A stretch of 27,313 bases of DNA, from contig CAYGAW010000114.1 of assembly GCA_964347945.1 (NCBI GenBank), positions 1-27,313 of the forward strand, written 5' to 3'. The notes under the pieces are model-generated. The model did not search any database, was not told the DNA's origin, and saw only the letters and a list, made by a program, of their open reading frames with translations. This stretch comes from CAYGAW01 sp964347945. GTDB lineage: Bacteria; Chloroflexota; Anaerolineae; UBA7937; B3-Chlor. The position numbers and the translations under genes were made by a program. The number at the start of each line of letters is the position of its first letter. Position 1 is the stretch's first letter. This document shows positions 1-6,147 of the stretch, piece after piece.

Positions 1-483
1 GATTCCCCAAGGACTGGTCCACCTGGCGAACGCTATCTGGCTGCCGTCGGGCGACCAAGTGGGGTCCATTCCGCGGGTCAGTCGTGTCAGATTGCTTCCG
101 TCGGCGTCCACGACATAGACATCGCCTCCGCTTGCTACCTGGAAGACGAAACGGCCTTCAAGGCTTGGTGGTGCGTGCTGCGCAGGGGTCGCCGGCCGAG
201 CCGCCGCTGCAGGCGTGACCACCGGGGTATTGGTCGGCGGGATAGCCGTAGGCGTGGGTGTATGGGCAGGCGTAGCCGTTGGCGCCACGGTCTCCTGTGG
301 CTCGAACGTCGGCGCGGCCGTAGAGGTCGGAGGGACCGGAGTATCCGAAGCTCTGGCCGTTGAGAGAGGCGTTACAGTGGGCGTTGACGCCCTGGTTCCC
401 CCGACGTTACAGCCCGCCAACAGGAGAACCGCCGTGGCAATGCATAGCGCGGCAAGAGCTTTCCTTGTTGTGTCCAAAGTCAT
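1..483 (-). CDS. Beta-propeller (TolB/WD40-like) lipoprotein, C-terminus cut by window edge
   Basis: This is a partial gene: 161 codons are visible and reading continues past the left edge. The N-terminus has a short basic region, a hydrophobic stretch and a lipobox (LLAGC, Cys about residue 21), so it should be a membrane-anchored, outward-facing lipoprotein. A Pro/Thr/Ala-rich linker of about 85 residues follows, then the start of a beta-propeller blade with the PD40 pattern (VYVVDADGSNLTRLT, then WSPDGSQIAF). Such blades usually bind proteins or ligands; no enzymatic role can be read. It lies 51 bp downstream of the adaptor gene on the same strand and may be the last gene of that operon. 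The ATG abuts GGAG with no spacer, whereas the TTG two codons later (477) has a 6-nt spacer and could be the real start. Confidence 0.8.
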   Translation of the reverse strand, partial: MTLDTTRKALAALCIATAVLLLAGCNVGGTRASTPTVTPLSTARASDTPVPPTSTAAPTFEPQETVAPTATPAHTPTPTAIPPTNTPVVTPAAAARPATPAQHAPPSLEGRFVFQVASGGDVYVVDADGSNLTRLTRGMDPTWSPDGSQIAFARWTSPWGI

Positions 484-534
484 CTCCTTTCGGTAAGGGT
501 CAGTTGGGCCGGTCCCAGTCGATCGTGCAGGACC

Positions 535-1695
535 TCAGTCGGTGGTGATCTCCACTTCCACACTCATGCCCAGACGCAGGCCTTCGGGCTGTTGGTCCAG
601 GTCCACGACGACGGTGTAGACCACGTCGCCGCCCACCGTGGACGCCATTGGTGAGATGCGGGCTACCCGCCCTGAGACGTCAACGCTGAGCGCTTCCACA
701 AAGACGACGGCCTCCTGTCCCACTTGTACCCTGTCCACGTCCCTCTCGCTGAGATCGGTGGTTTGCACGCGCAGATGGCGCATGTCGGCCAGTGTGAGCA
801 CCACCTGGCCGGGCATCACAATCTGGCCCGGGGCGACCCGCACGTTGGACACAGTCCCCTCGAAGGGCGCTGTCAGTGTAGCTTGGTTCAAGGTTGCGCG
901 GGCGGTGTCCAGCGCCGCCTCGGCCTGGGCCACCGCTGCCTGGGCGGCAGCCAACTGCTCGATCGTGGCCCCGGCTTGCAACAGATCCACCTGGGCCTTT
1001 GCACTTTCCACGTTGGCCCAGGCTACCTCCAGGTCCTCGGGTAGTGCGCCTCGGGTGACCATCTGATAGTTAGCTAGGGCGCTCTCGTAATCTAGCGTAG
1101 CCTGCTGTAGGGCCAGCGTCTGGGGCATCTCCGCCACCTCTTCCACCCAGGCTACCTCGTCGTATGCCGCCTGTGCGTGCACCAGGGCGGCCTCCGCCTT
1201 TCTGAGCGCGGCCAGCGCCATCCTCAGTTCCTCGTCGCGAGGGCCAGCTTCCAGCTTGCGATACTGGGCCAAGGCGCTGGTGTACGCGGCCTGCGCCGCG
1301 GCCAGTTCCTCTGGGCGAGGGTCAGCTTCCAGTTGGGCCAGCTGCGCCCTCACCGCCTCGAGGGCCGCTTCGGCCTGGGCCACACCGGCCTCGAGGATCG
1401 AGGTCTCCAGTGCCACAAGCATTTCACCTTCCTGGACCTCGTCTGCTAGATCGACGGCCACTATCTCCACTCGACCGGCCATGGCGAAACCCATCTGGGC
1501 GGCGTGCTCCGCCACTACCTCACCCGATGCGGACACGGTAGGACCACCGGAGCGGCCCGGCAGCGAAGGTGCCGTTGTCTCCGCGAGAGGTGCCACGGGC
1601 GTCGGCGAGGGCTCGATTGACCGGCCACAGCCCGTGACCAAGGCCATGAGCAGCGACAGTAGCAGTAGGGCTATTCCCCACCACTTACGAACCAT
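535..1695 (-). CDS. HlyD/MacA-type adaptor lipoprotein of an ABC exporter
   Basis: A 386-aa membrane-fusion (periplasmic adaptor) protein. Residues 1-23 form a lipoprotein signal (LVTGC, Cys23). A barrel-sandwich half follows (SASGEVVAEHAA to GEMLVALET). Next comes a long Ala/Glu/Gln-rich helical hairpin at about 105-285, the second lipoyl half (LTAPFEGTVSNVRVAPGQIV), and a beta-barrel ending in RLGMSVEVEI. Such proteins couple a MacB-like ABC pump to extracytoplasmic partners. The reading frame is open upstream to 1797, but ATG 1695 is chosen because it has AAGGAG 7 nt before it and leads straight into the signal peptide. It overlaps the end of the ATPase gene by 25 bp, which suggests translational coupling. 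In a monoderm-like chloroflexote it would be tethered to the cytoplasmic membrane. The substrate is unknown. Confidence 0.9.
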   Translation of the reverse strand: MVRKWWGIALLLLSLLMALVTGCGRSIEPSPTPVAPLAETTAPSLPGRSGGPTVSASGEVVAEHAAQMGFAMAGRVEIVAVDLADEVQEGEMLVALETSILEAGVAQAEAALEAVRAQLAQLEADPRPEELAAAQAAYTSALAQYRKLEAGPRDEELRMALAALRKAEAALVHAQAAYDEVAWVEEVAEMPQTLALQQATLDYESALANYQMVTRGALPEDLEVAWANVESAKAQVDLLQAGATIEQLAAAQAAVAQAEAALDTARATLNQATLTAPFEGTVSNVRVAPGQIVMPGQVVLTLADMRHLRVQTTDLSERDVDRVQVGQEAVVFVEALSVDVSGRVARISPMASTVGGDVVYTVVVDLDQQPEGLRLGMSVEVEITTD

Positions 1696-2390
1696 CTCGA
1701 ATCTCCTTCCCATTGTTTGTCTTCGGAGACCCGCCCGTCGCGCAGCTCCACCACGCGTCGGGCGAAGGGAACCACGCGCGGGTCGTGGGTGGCGCAAACG
1801 AAGGTTGTGCCCGTCTCCTCGTTCAACTTCAGCATGATCTCCATAACCTGACGGCCGTTCTCGGTGTCGAGGTTGGCCGTGGGCTCGTCCGCCAGGATCA
1901 GAGCCGGCCGCGTGGCCAGGGCACGGGCGACCGCAACGCGTTGTTGCTCGCCTCCGCTCATCTGGTCTGGCCGATGCTTGGCTCGCTCGGAAAGGCCCAC
2001 GGCTTCCAGGAGTTCCACCACGCGATCCCGTCGTTGCTTGCCATTCACGCCGGTCAGCAGCAGGGGAAGCTCGATGTTCTCGTAGGCTGTCAGTCCGGGG
2101 ATCAGCGCGAAGAACTGGAACACGAAGCCAATGGTTCCCCTGCGCAGGTCGGCGCGCTTGTTGGCGCTGAGCTGCGTGATGTCCTCGCCCTTCAGGAGGA
2201 CGCGCCCGCTGGTGGGCCTGTCCAGGCAGCCCATCAACTGAAGCAAGGTGGTCTTCCCGGAACCTGAGGGCCCCACGATGGCCGTGAACTCACCGTCTTG
2301 AATGGTGAGGGTAACGCCGCGCAGAGCATGGGTCTCCACCTCTCCGATCTTGTACACTCTGGTTGCATCTTGCAGCTGTAAGACTTCCAT
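1671..2390 (-). CDS. ABC transporter ATPase, MacB/LolD family
   Basis: A 239-aa nucleotide-binding subunit with every hallmark in order: Walker A GPSGSGKTT (40-48), Q-loop Gln92, signature MSGGEQQR (144-151), Walker B LILADE (164-169), D-loop and H-loop His202 (CATHD). The insert and spacing match the MacB/LolD/FtsE group, which works with FtsX-type permeases in mechanotransmission rather than classical channel transport. Two FtsX permeases lie immediately upstream and an HlyD adaptor downstream, as expected for such a complex. The start at 2390 has AGGAGG 6 nt upstream; a longer frame to 2441 lacks a site. Its tail past the H-loop is about 35 residues and overlaps the adaptor gene. Confidence 0.95.
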   Translation of the reverse strand: MEVLQLQDATRVYKIGEVETHALRGVTLTIQDGEFTAIVGPSGSGKTTLLQLMGCLDRPTSGRVLLKGEDITQLSANKRADLRRGTIGFVFQFFALIPGLTAYENIELPLLLTGVNGKQRRDRVVELLEAVGLSERAKHRPDQMSGGEQQRVAVARALATRPALILADEPTANLDTENGRQVMEIMLKLNEETGTTFVCATHDPRVVPFARRVVELRDGRVSEDKQWEGDSRWFVSGGE

Positions 2391-2441
2391 TTCTGACCTC
2401 CTAGCACGTGTTAGTGAAAGCGGGTTCTTCCAATCGTTCAC

Positions 2442-3665
2442 CTATTCGGTGCGCAAGGCATCTATCGGCTCCAAGCGGGCCGCAAACCAGGCAGGATAGA
2501 GCGATGCGAGCAGGATGATCACCATAGCAATGATGGAGAGTGCCAGCGTGGCCCCAGGATCGAACTCGCCGTAGATCACCTGGCTGTAGGCTATCTCGGC
2601 AGCGGCCACTGTGGCCATTTCTCCGATGTCCAGGCCTACCGTGGCCAGGTAGAGCACCCCGAGAGATCCCAGAAGGACGCCCAGGGCGACGCCGACAAGT
2701 CCCAGCGTGCCTGCCTCCAGGATGAACATGGCCATGATCTGCCGGCCTTTCATGCCCAGCGCGGCCAGGATGCCCATCTCGCGCACGCGCTCGAAGACGG
2801 ACATCAGCAGCGTGTTGGCGATGACCACGGCCACGACAGCGAGAACGATGAGGTACATCAGGTAGGTCACGCCCATGGACACCTCGACAGCCTGTAGAAT
2901 CAACTGGTTCAGGTCGCGCCAGGTCAACAGGGTGAAGCCCGGCGAGCGCAGCGCTTGAGCGATGCCGTCGGCCTGTTCCCGGTCATCGAGCAGCGCCATG
3001 ATGGCGCTCGCGCGCCCCTCGGTACGGGTGAAGGCCTGCGCCTTGGACAGTGGCAGGAATACTGTTGTGTCGTCGTAGACTGGGACGCCGGTGGCGTAGA
3101 GGCCACGCACGGTGAAGGTGGCCTCGTCAGCCTGCTGGTTCGAAGTGTTGATCAGAAGGCTGACTTGGTCGCCCACCGTCACGTCCATACTCTCGGCCAG
3201 TCGCCTGCCCAAGAGGATCCCGCTGCGGTCGTCTGGCTGTATGAACTCGCCGGACACCAAGCCATCTCGGATGCGCCGGTGCAGGTCGGAGAGGGGGTCT
3301 ATGCCGAACACCCGCACGCCGACCGACTCCTCGCTCGTACCTATGATTCCGCTGGCCCACAACACTGGGGAGGCAACCTGCACTCCATCCAGCGCCTGAA
3401 TCTGCGTCGCAAGGTTCTGCGAGTCATCCAGCAGATCCTCCCAGGCCAGACTGACCTTGTCCTCGTCGTAAGATTCGTCGCGCAACTGGAGATGGCCGGT
3501 CTGCAGGCGGATGTTGTTCTCGATGGAATCCCCTATGGCGCCTGCGTAAAGACCCGTCATCGTGACCAGCATCGCCACTCCCAGCGCCACGGCCACAAGA
3601 GTCAAGAGCGAGCGCCGCCGGTTTCGAGCGAGATCGCGATATGCAATCTTCCACAGTTGTCTCAT
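2442..3665 (-). CDS. FtsX/MacB-type ABC permease (second of pair)
   Basis: A 407-aa permease with the FtsX architecture. One N-terminal membrane helix follows the motif AYRDLARNRRRSLLT (helix about 20-42). A large extracytoplasmic MacB-PCD-like domain follows (about 45-260), then three C-terminal helices (about 265-295, 315-350, 370-395). The cytoplasmic coupling motif FERVREMGILAALGM between helices 2 and 3 is the typical contact with the ATPase. It pairs with the next permease upstream, presumably as a heterodimer, around the ATPase encoded 51 bp downstream. GGGAGG sits 6 nt before the ATG. The product probably moves or releases a lipoprotein, peptide or other envelope compound; the sequence does not say which. 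Confidence 0.93.
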   Translation of the reverse strand: MRQLWKIAYRDLARNRRRSLLTLVAVALGVAMLVTMTGLYAGAIGDSIENNIRLQTGHLQLRDESYDEDKVSLAWEDLLDDSQNLATQIQALDGVQVASPVLWASGIIGTSEESVGVRVFGIDPLSDLHRRIRDGLVSGEFIQPDDRSGILLGRRLAESMDVTVGDQVSLLINTSNQQADEATFTVRGLYATGVPVYDDTTVFLPLSKAQAFTRTEGRASAIMALLDDREQADGIAQALRSPGFTLLTWRDLNQLILQAVEVSMGVTYLMYLIVLAVVAVVIANTLLMSVFERVREMGILAALGMKGRQIMAMFILEAGTLGLVGVALGVLLGSLGVLYLATVGLDIGEMATVAAAEIAYSQVIYGEFDPGATLALSIIAMVIILLASLYPAWFAARLEPIDALRTE

Positions 3666-3704
3666 CGCATGCCTCCCATATTCTGATCTATCTGTAGTCG
3701 CACC

Positions 3705-4931
3705 TTAGACGTAGTGTAGCGCCTCAGCAGGCTCCCTGCGCGAGGCTTGCCAGGCCGGATAAAGCGCAGCCAACGCTGCGATGAAAATCACAGTCAGGCC
3801 CCGGCTTAGCAGCAGGCCAATGCCCACGTCAAAGTAGAGGCGGTCTCCCATCAGTGCGGTCAACTCGCTATACTCCGCCGCGGCCCAGGGAAGCCCCACT
3901 TGGCCTAAGTACAGGTTGATCAATCCGCCTACCACGCAGCCCGCCACCGCGCCTAGCAGTCCGATGAAGGTTCCCTCGAGAAGGAAAAGGACCATGGTCT
4001 CCCAGCGCTTCATGCCCATGGCGGCCATGATGCCGATCTCGCGGGTGCGCTCGAACACCGCCATCAAGAGCAGGTTGAGGATTCCCACGCCGGCGATCAA
4101 CAAGATCACCAGCCCAAACAGGCTCATGATCTCCTTCTCCGTCTCCATGGTCTGCTTGGTCGTGGGATCCGTCACGTACCAGGGATCGATTTCGTAGCCG
4201 GGGAGCACTGCTCCGAGCGCGGCCACCATTGCCTCCTCCTGACCCATACTCTGGAGAGCGACGTCCACCTCGGTGGCCTGGTCCCGCAGGTCGAAGAGCG
4301 ACTGTGCCTCGGCCAAAGAGACGTAGACCATGCCCTTCTCGACTTCCTCTATCCCCAGGTCGTAGATCCCTACGACGGTCATCGTCCGGCGGCGCATCTG
4401 CTCGTGGGTGGCACGTCCCACCAACGTAGCGCGGTCGCCCACGCCCACTTCGAGCTGGTGCGCCAGAGCCTGACCTATGAGAAGCTGGTCCTCGTCCTGC
4501 GCCGTCAGATATCGGCCCGTGGCGATGTTCCCCGCCAGCAATCCCACCGGGGCTTCCTTTTCGGGCTCGATGCCGATGATGGCCACAGGGAATGTACCCT
4601 CATGGCTGCTAACCATGCCGCCAGTGCTGATGCGACGCGAGGCCCCGACCACCTGTGGCTGGGTCAGTGCGGCCTGCACAACTGCCTCGGCGTCGGCCAC
4701 AGGCAGGAGCGGCATTCGATTGGCCTTCTCGCGATAGCCTGGCGCATGGATCTGTACGTTACCGCCCTGGAGTTTCACCACGTTGCCGTACATGGCCTGC
4801 GCTGCCCCACCCAACATGCCATCGAAGATGAGCAGCAAGACGAGGCCCAGGCTGATGGCGATCACCGCGATGGTGGTGCGCCGCCAGTTGCGCCACACGT
4901 TGCGCCACGACATTCTCAAGAGCTTCCCCAT
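3705..4931 (-). CDS. FtsX/MacB-type ABC permease (first of pair)
   Basis: A 408-aa permease with the same layout as its neighbour: start motif RMSWRNVWRNWRRTTIA, first helix at about 20-40, extracytoplasmic domain, and three C-terminal helices. The coupling motif is FERTREIGIMAAMGM. The two permeases share the family motifs but differ throughout, so this is an old duplication acting as a heteromeric pair rather than a recent copy. ATG 4931 is chosen because AGGAGG lies 7 nt upstream; the GTG at 4940 would overlap that site. It begins 15 bp after the stop of the small conserved gene and is followed after 39 bp by the second permease. Confidence 0.92.
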   Translation of the reverse strand: MGKLLRMSWRNVWRNWRRTTIAVIAISLGLVLLLIFDGMLGGAAQAMYGNVVKLQGGNVQIHAPGYREKANRMPLLPVADAEAVVQAALTQPQVVGASRRISTGGMVSSHEGTFPVAIIGIEPEKEAPVGLLAGNIATGRYLTAQDEDQLLIGQALAHQLEVGVGDRATLVGRATHEQMRRRTMTVVGIYDLGIEEVEKGMVYVSLAEAQSLFDLRDQATEVDVALQSMGQEEAMVAALGAVLPGYEIDPWYVTDPTTKQTMETEKEIMSLFGLVILLIAGVGILNLLLMAVFERTREIGIMAAMGMKRWETMVLFLLEGTFIGLLGAVAGCVVGGLINLYLGQVGLPWAAAEYSELTALMGDRLYFDVGIGLLLSRGLTVIFIAALAALYPAWQASRREPAEALHYV

Positions 4932-4946
4932 ATCATTCACCTCCTA

Positions 4947-5195
4947 TCATGGATACGACTCGTCGTCGATCACTGCTCTCTCTACCGACAATAGCGGCAG
5001 TCCCAAGTTGCGTATCTTCTCCAGCAAGCCGTGCAATGCTGCCTGATCGGCTATAGGCCCGGTCAGCAGGGTCTCGCCGGAGGCTTCCGGAATGATTGTC
5101 ATGCCGTCAAACCAGTGCGACCATTTGGCATCGAGGACTCCTTTCACCCTGACTCTATAGATTTCCTTGTTGTGAGCTGTATCTCCAGTGGTCAT
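4947..5195 (-). CDS. Small conserved protein (82 aa), function unknown, head of the ABC operon
   Basis: An 82-aa soluble protein with no signal or membrane helix. Its core (YRVRVKGVLDAKWSHWF, then a G-ETLLTGPIADQAALHGLL segment and KIRNLGLPLLSVERA) matches from memory a family of short conserved proteins found next to ABC-transporter and regulator genes in Chloroflexota and other phyla. I know of no assigned function. The pattern beta-Trp-Phe-beta-helix suggests a compact alpha/beta fold, possibly a small ligand- or protein-binding module. The start at 5195 has an excellent site (GGGGAGGAG, 6-nt spacer). The frame remains open another 109 codons upstream, with a possible ATG at 5372 inside a duplicated sequence but without a ribosome binding site. 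Confidence 0.82.
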   Translation of the reverse strand: MTTGDTAHNKEIYRVRVKGVLDAKWSHWFDGMTIIPEASGETLLTGPIADQAALHGLLEKIRNLGLPLLSVERAVIDDESYP

Positions 5196-5241
5196 ATGAA
5201 GCTCCTCCCCTAGCGCATATGCCACCCAGCGCAGATCGCCC

Positions 5242-5270
5242 ATTCTGACCCGCGTGTGACAGGATTCCAA
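5242..5270 (-). promoter_or_regulatory. Possible sigma-70 promoter of the ABC operon
   Basis: On the minus strand TTGGAA and CAGAAT are separated by exactly 17 bp, and the -10 box lies about 46 bp before the ATG of the small conserved gene. The hexamers are only moderate matches, so this is tentative. Confidence 0.35.
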
Positions 5271-5332
5271 CCTCACAGCCTGCCAGGGCCGGCGTCTGCG
5301 TGCTCCACCAGTGGCAGCGTCCGTCTTGTAAA

Positions 5333-5401
5333 CGTTGCACACAGCATATCGATCGACTGGATGAGTTGTCATCGTCAGGATTGGTGATTTGGGTGGATGA
5401 T
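5333..5401 (-). repeat. Copy 1 of a diverged 69-bp direct repeat
   Basis: Ungapped alignment with 5990-6058 gives 53 identical positions of 69 (77 percent). The repeat begins ATCATCCACCC and contains ATGACAACTCA. After that ATG all differences fall at first or third codon positions, as in old coding sequence; the peptide here begins MTTHPVDRYA. It ends about 140 bp before the start of the small conserved gene. The gap 5196-5528 otherwise holds only the possible promoter. Confidence 0.7.
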
Positions 5402-5528
5402 AACCCTCAAATGGCGGCCATGGTTGGAGGGATATGACAAGTGGCCACTCGGCCGGGGGCGATTTAGGGATTGGTGCCTGGGACCCTCCTTCAATGCCCA
5501 TGCTGCGACTGCCCACATTCATCGTAGT

Positions 5529-5858
5529 TCATCCGTCCGCGCAATTCGTCCAGTTCGGCTGTGCTGAATCGGGCTTCCAGTTGACGGCCTTCTGTCGTCG
5601 CTTGCTGCATGATGCCTCGGTGCCGTCGGTCTTGGAGGGAGGACGGTCCTCTCGCGGCTCAACCAGAATCAGCGCCAAAAGCCAGCCAACAAGGATGGCG
5701 GCCAGCGCGAGGACCGGTCCCACGTAGCTATCATCTATGAGCCAGACAAGCAGCACGGTGCCTGCCAGGATTACCAACGCGAGGACTGTGATGAGTACAC
5801 GTAGCTTGCCAAGAGTAGGGGGATTGGATTTGGAACCGTGCGTCTGCATATCTCCCAT
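5529..5858 (-). CDS. Small two-helix membrane protein, unknown
   Basis: A 109-aa protein with two predicted membrane helices (roughly LRVLITVLALVILAGTVLL at 20-40 and VGPVLALAAILVGWLLALIL at 46-66). The N-terminus is short and polar; the C-terminus is a 45-residue charged, Cys- and Trp-containing tail with no recognised domain. I do not recognise the family. Start choice is uncertain: ATG 5858 has only AGGTGAGG close by, while ATG 5849 has GGGAG 2 nt upstream. It lies 333 bp before the small conserved gene, on the same strand, and could be transcribed with or without the ABC operon. It may be lineage-specific. Confidence 0.55.
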   Translation of the reverse strand: MGDMQTHGSKSNPPTLGKLRVLITVLALVILAGTVLLVWLIDDSYVGPVLALAAILVGWLLALILVEPREDRPPSKTDGTEASCSKRRQKAVNWKPDSAQPNWTNCADG

Positions 5859-5989
5859 CCTCACCTAGACCCTGGGCCCGCGTGCTTTGGAACTAGGAGA
5901 GCTGACTTGCCTTCCGATCGTCCGAAGTTCACAACATCCAGCGGGTAGTATCCTATCGACATCAGGAGCGCGACCCCGGTTTCTTCGCT

Positions 5990-6058
5990 CTTTGCCCATA
6001 GCGTAGCCGTCAATTGGGTGAGTTGTCATCATTAAAATTGGTGATTAGGGTGGGTGAT
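5990..6058 (-). repeat. Copy 2 of the diverged 69-bp direct repeat
   Basis: This is the partner of 5333-5401, 657 bp away in the same orientation. Here the ATG at 6029 (a second ATG lies one codon earlier) opens a 55-codon frame beginning MTTHPIDGYA that ends with TAG at 5865-5867, just before the membrane-protein gene and in its frame. No ribosome binding site precedes it. The rest of 5859-6089 shows no gene. Confidence 0.7.
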
Positions 6059-6089
6059 TGTGGAAGGCGGGAAACGAAGGCGTGAGAGC

Positions 6090-6120
6090 AAAAAGAAATC
6101 CCCCACCTGGCTGGTGGGGG
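6090..6120 (-). terminator. Intrinsic terminator of the LuxR regulator gene
   Basis: A perfect 8-bp GC stem (CCCCCACC/GGTGGGGG) with a 5-nt loop is followed on the minus strand by ATTTCTTTTT. It sits 28 bp beyond the regulator's stop codon. Confidence 0.85.
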
Positions 6121-6147
6121 CGTGAGGTGGTGACGTGCGGATCCGGT

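Noticed and set aside
1696..1797. Longer N-terminus of the adaptor
   Set aside because: The Arg/Pro-rich extension lies within the ATPase coding end; the good ribosome binding site and signal peptide belong to the start at 1695.
5373..5522. Upstream extension of the small conserved protein beyond its duplicated leader
   Set aside because: The frame is open but its residues are unlike protein and no start signal is present.
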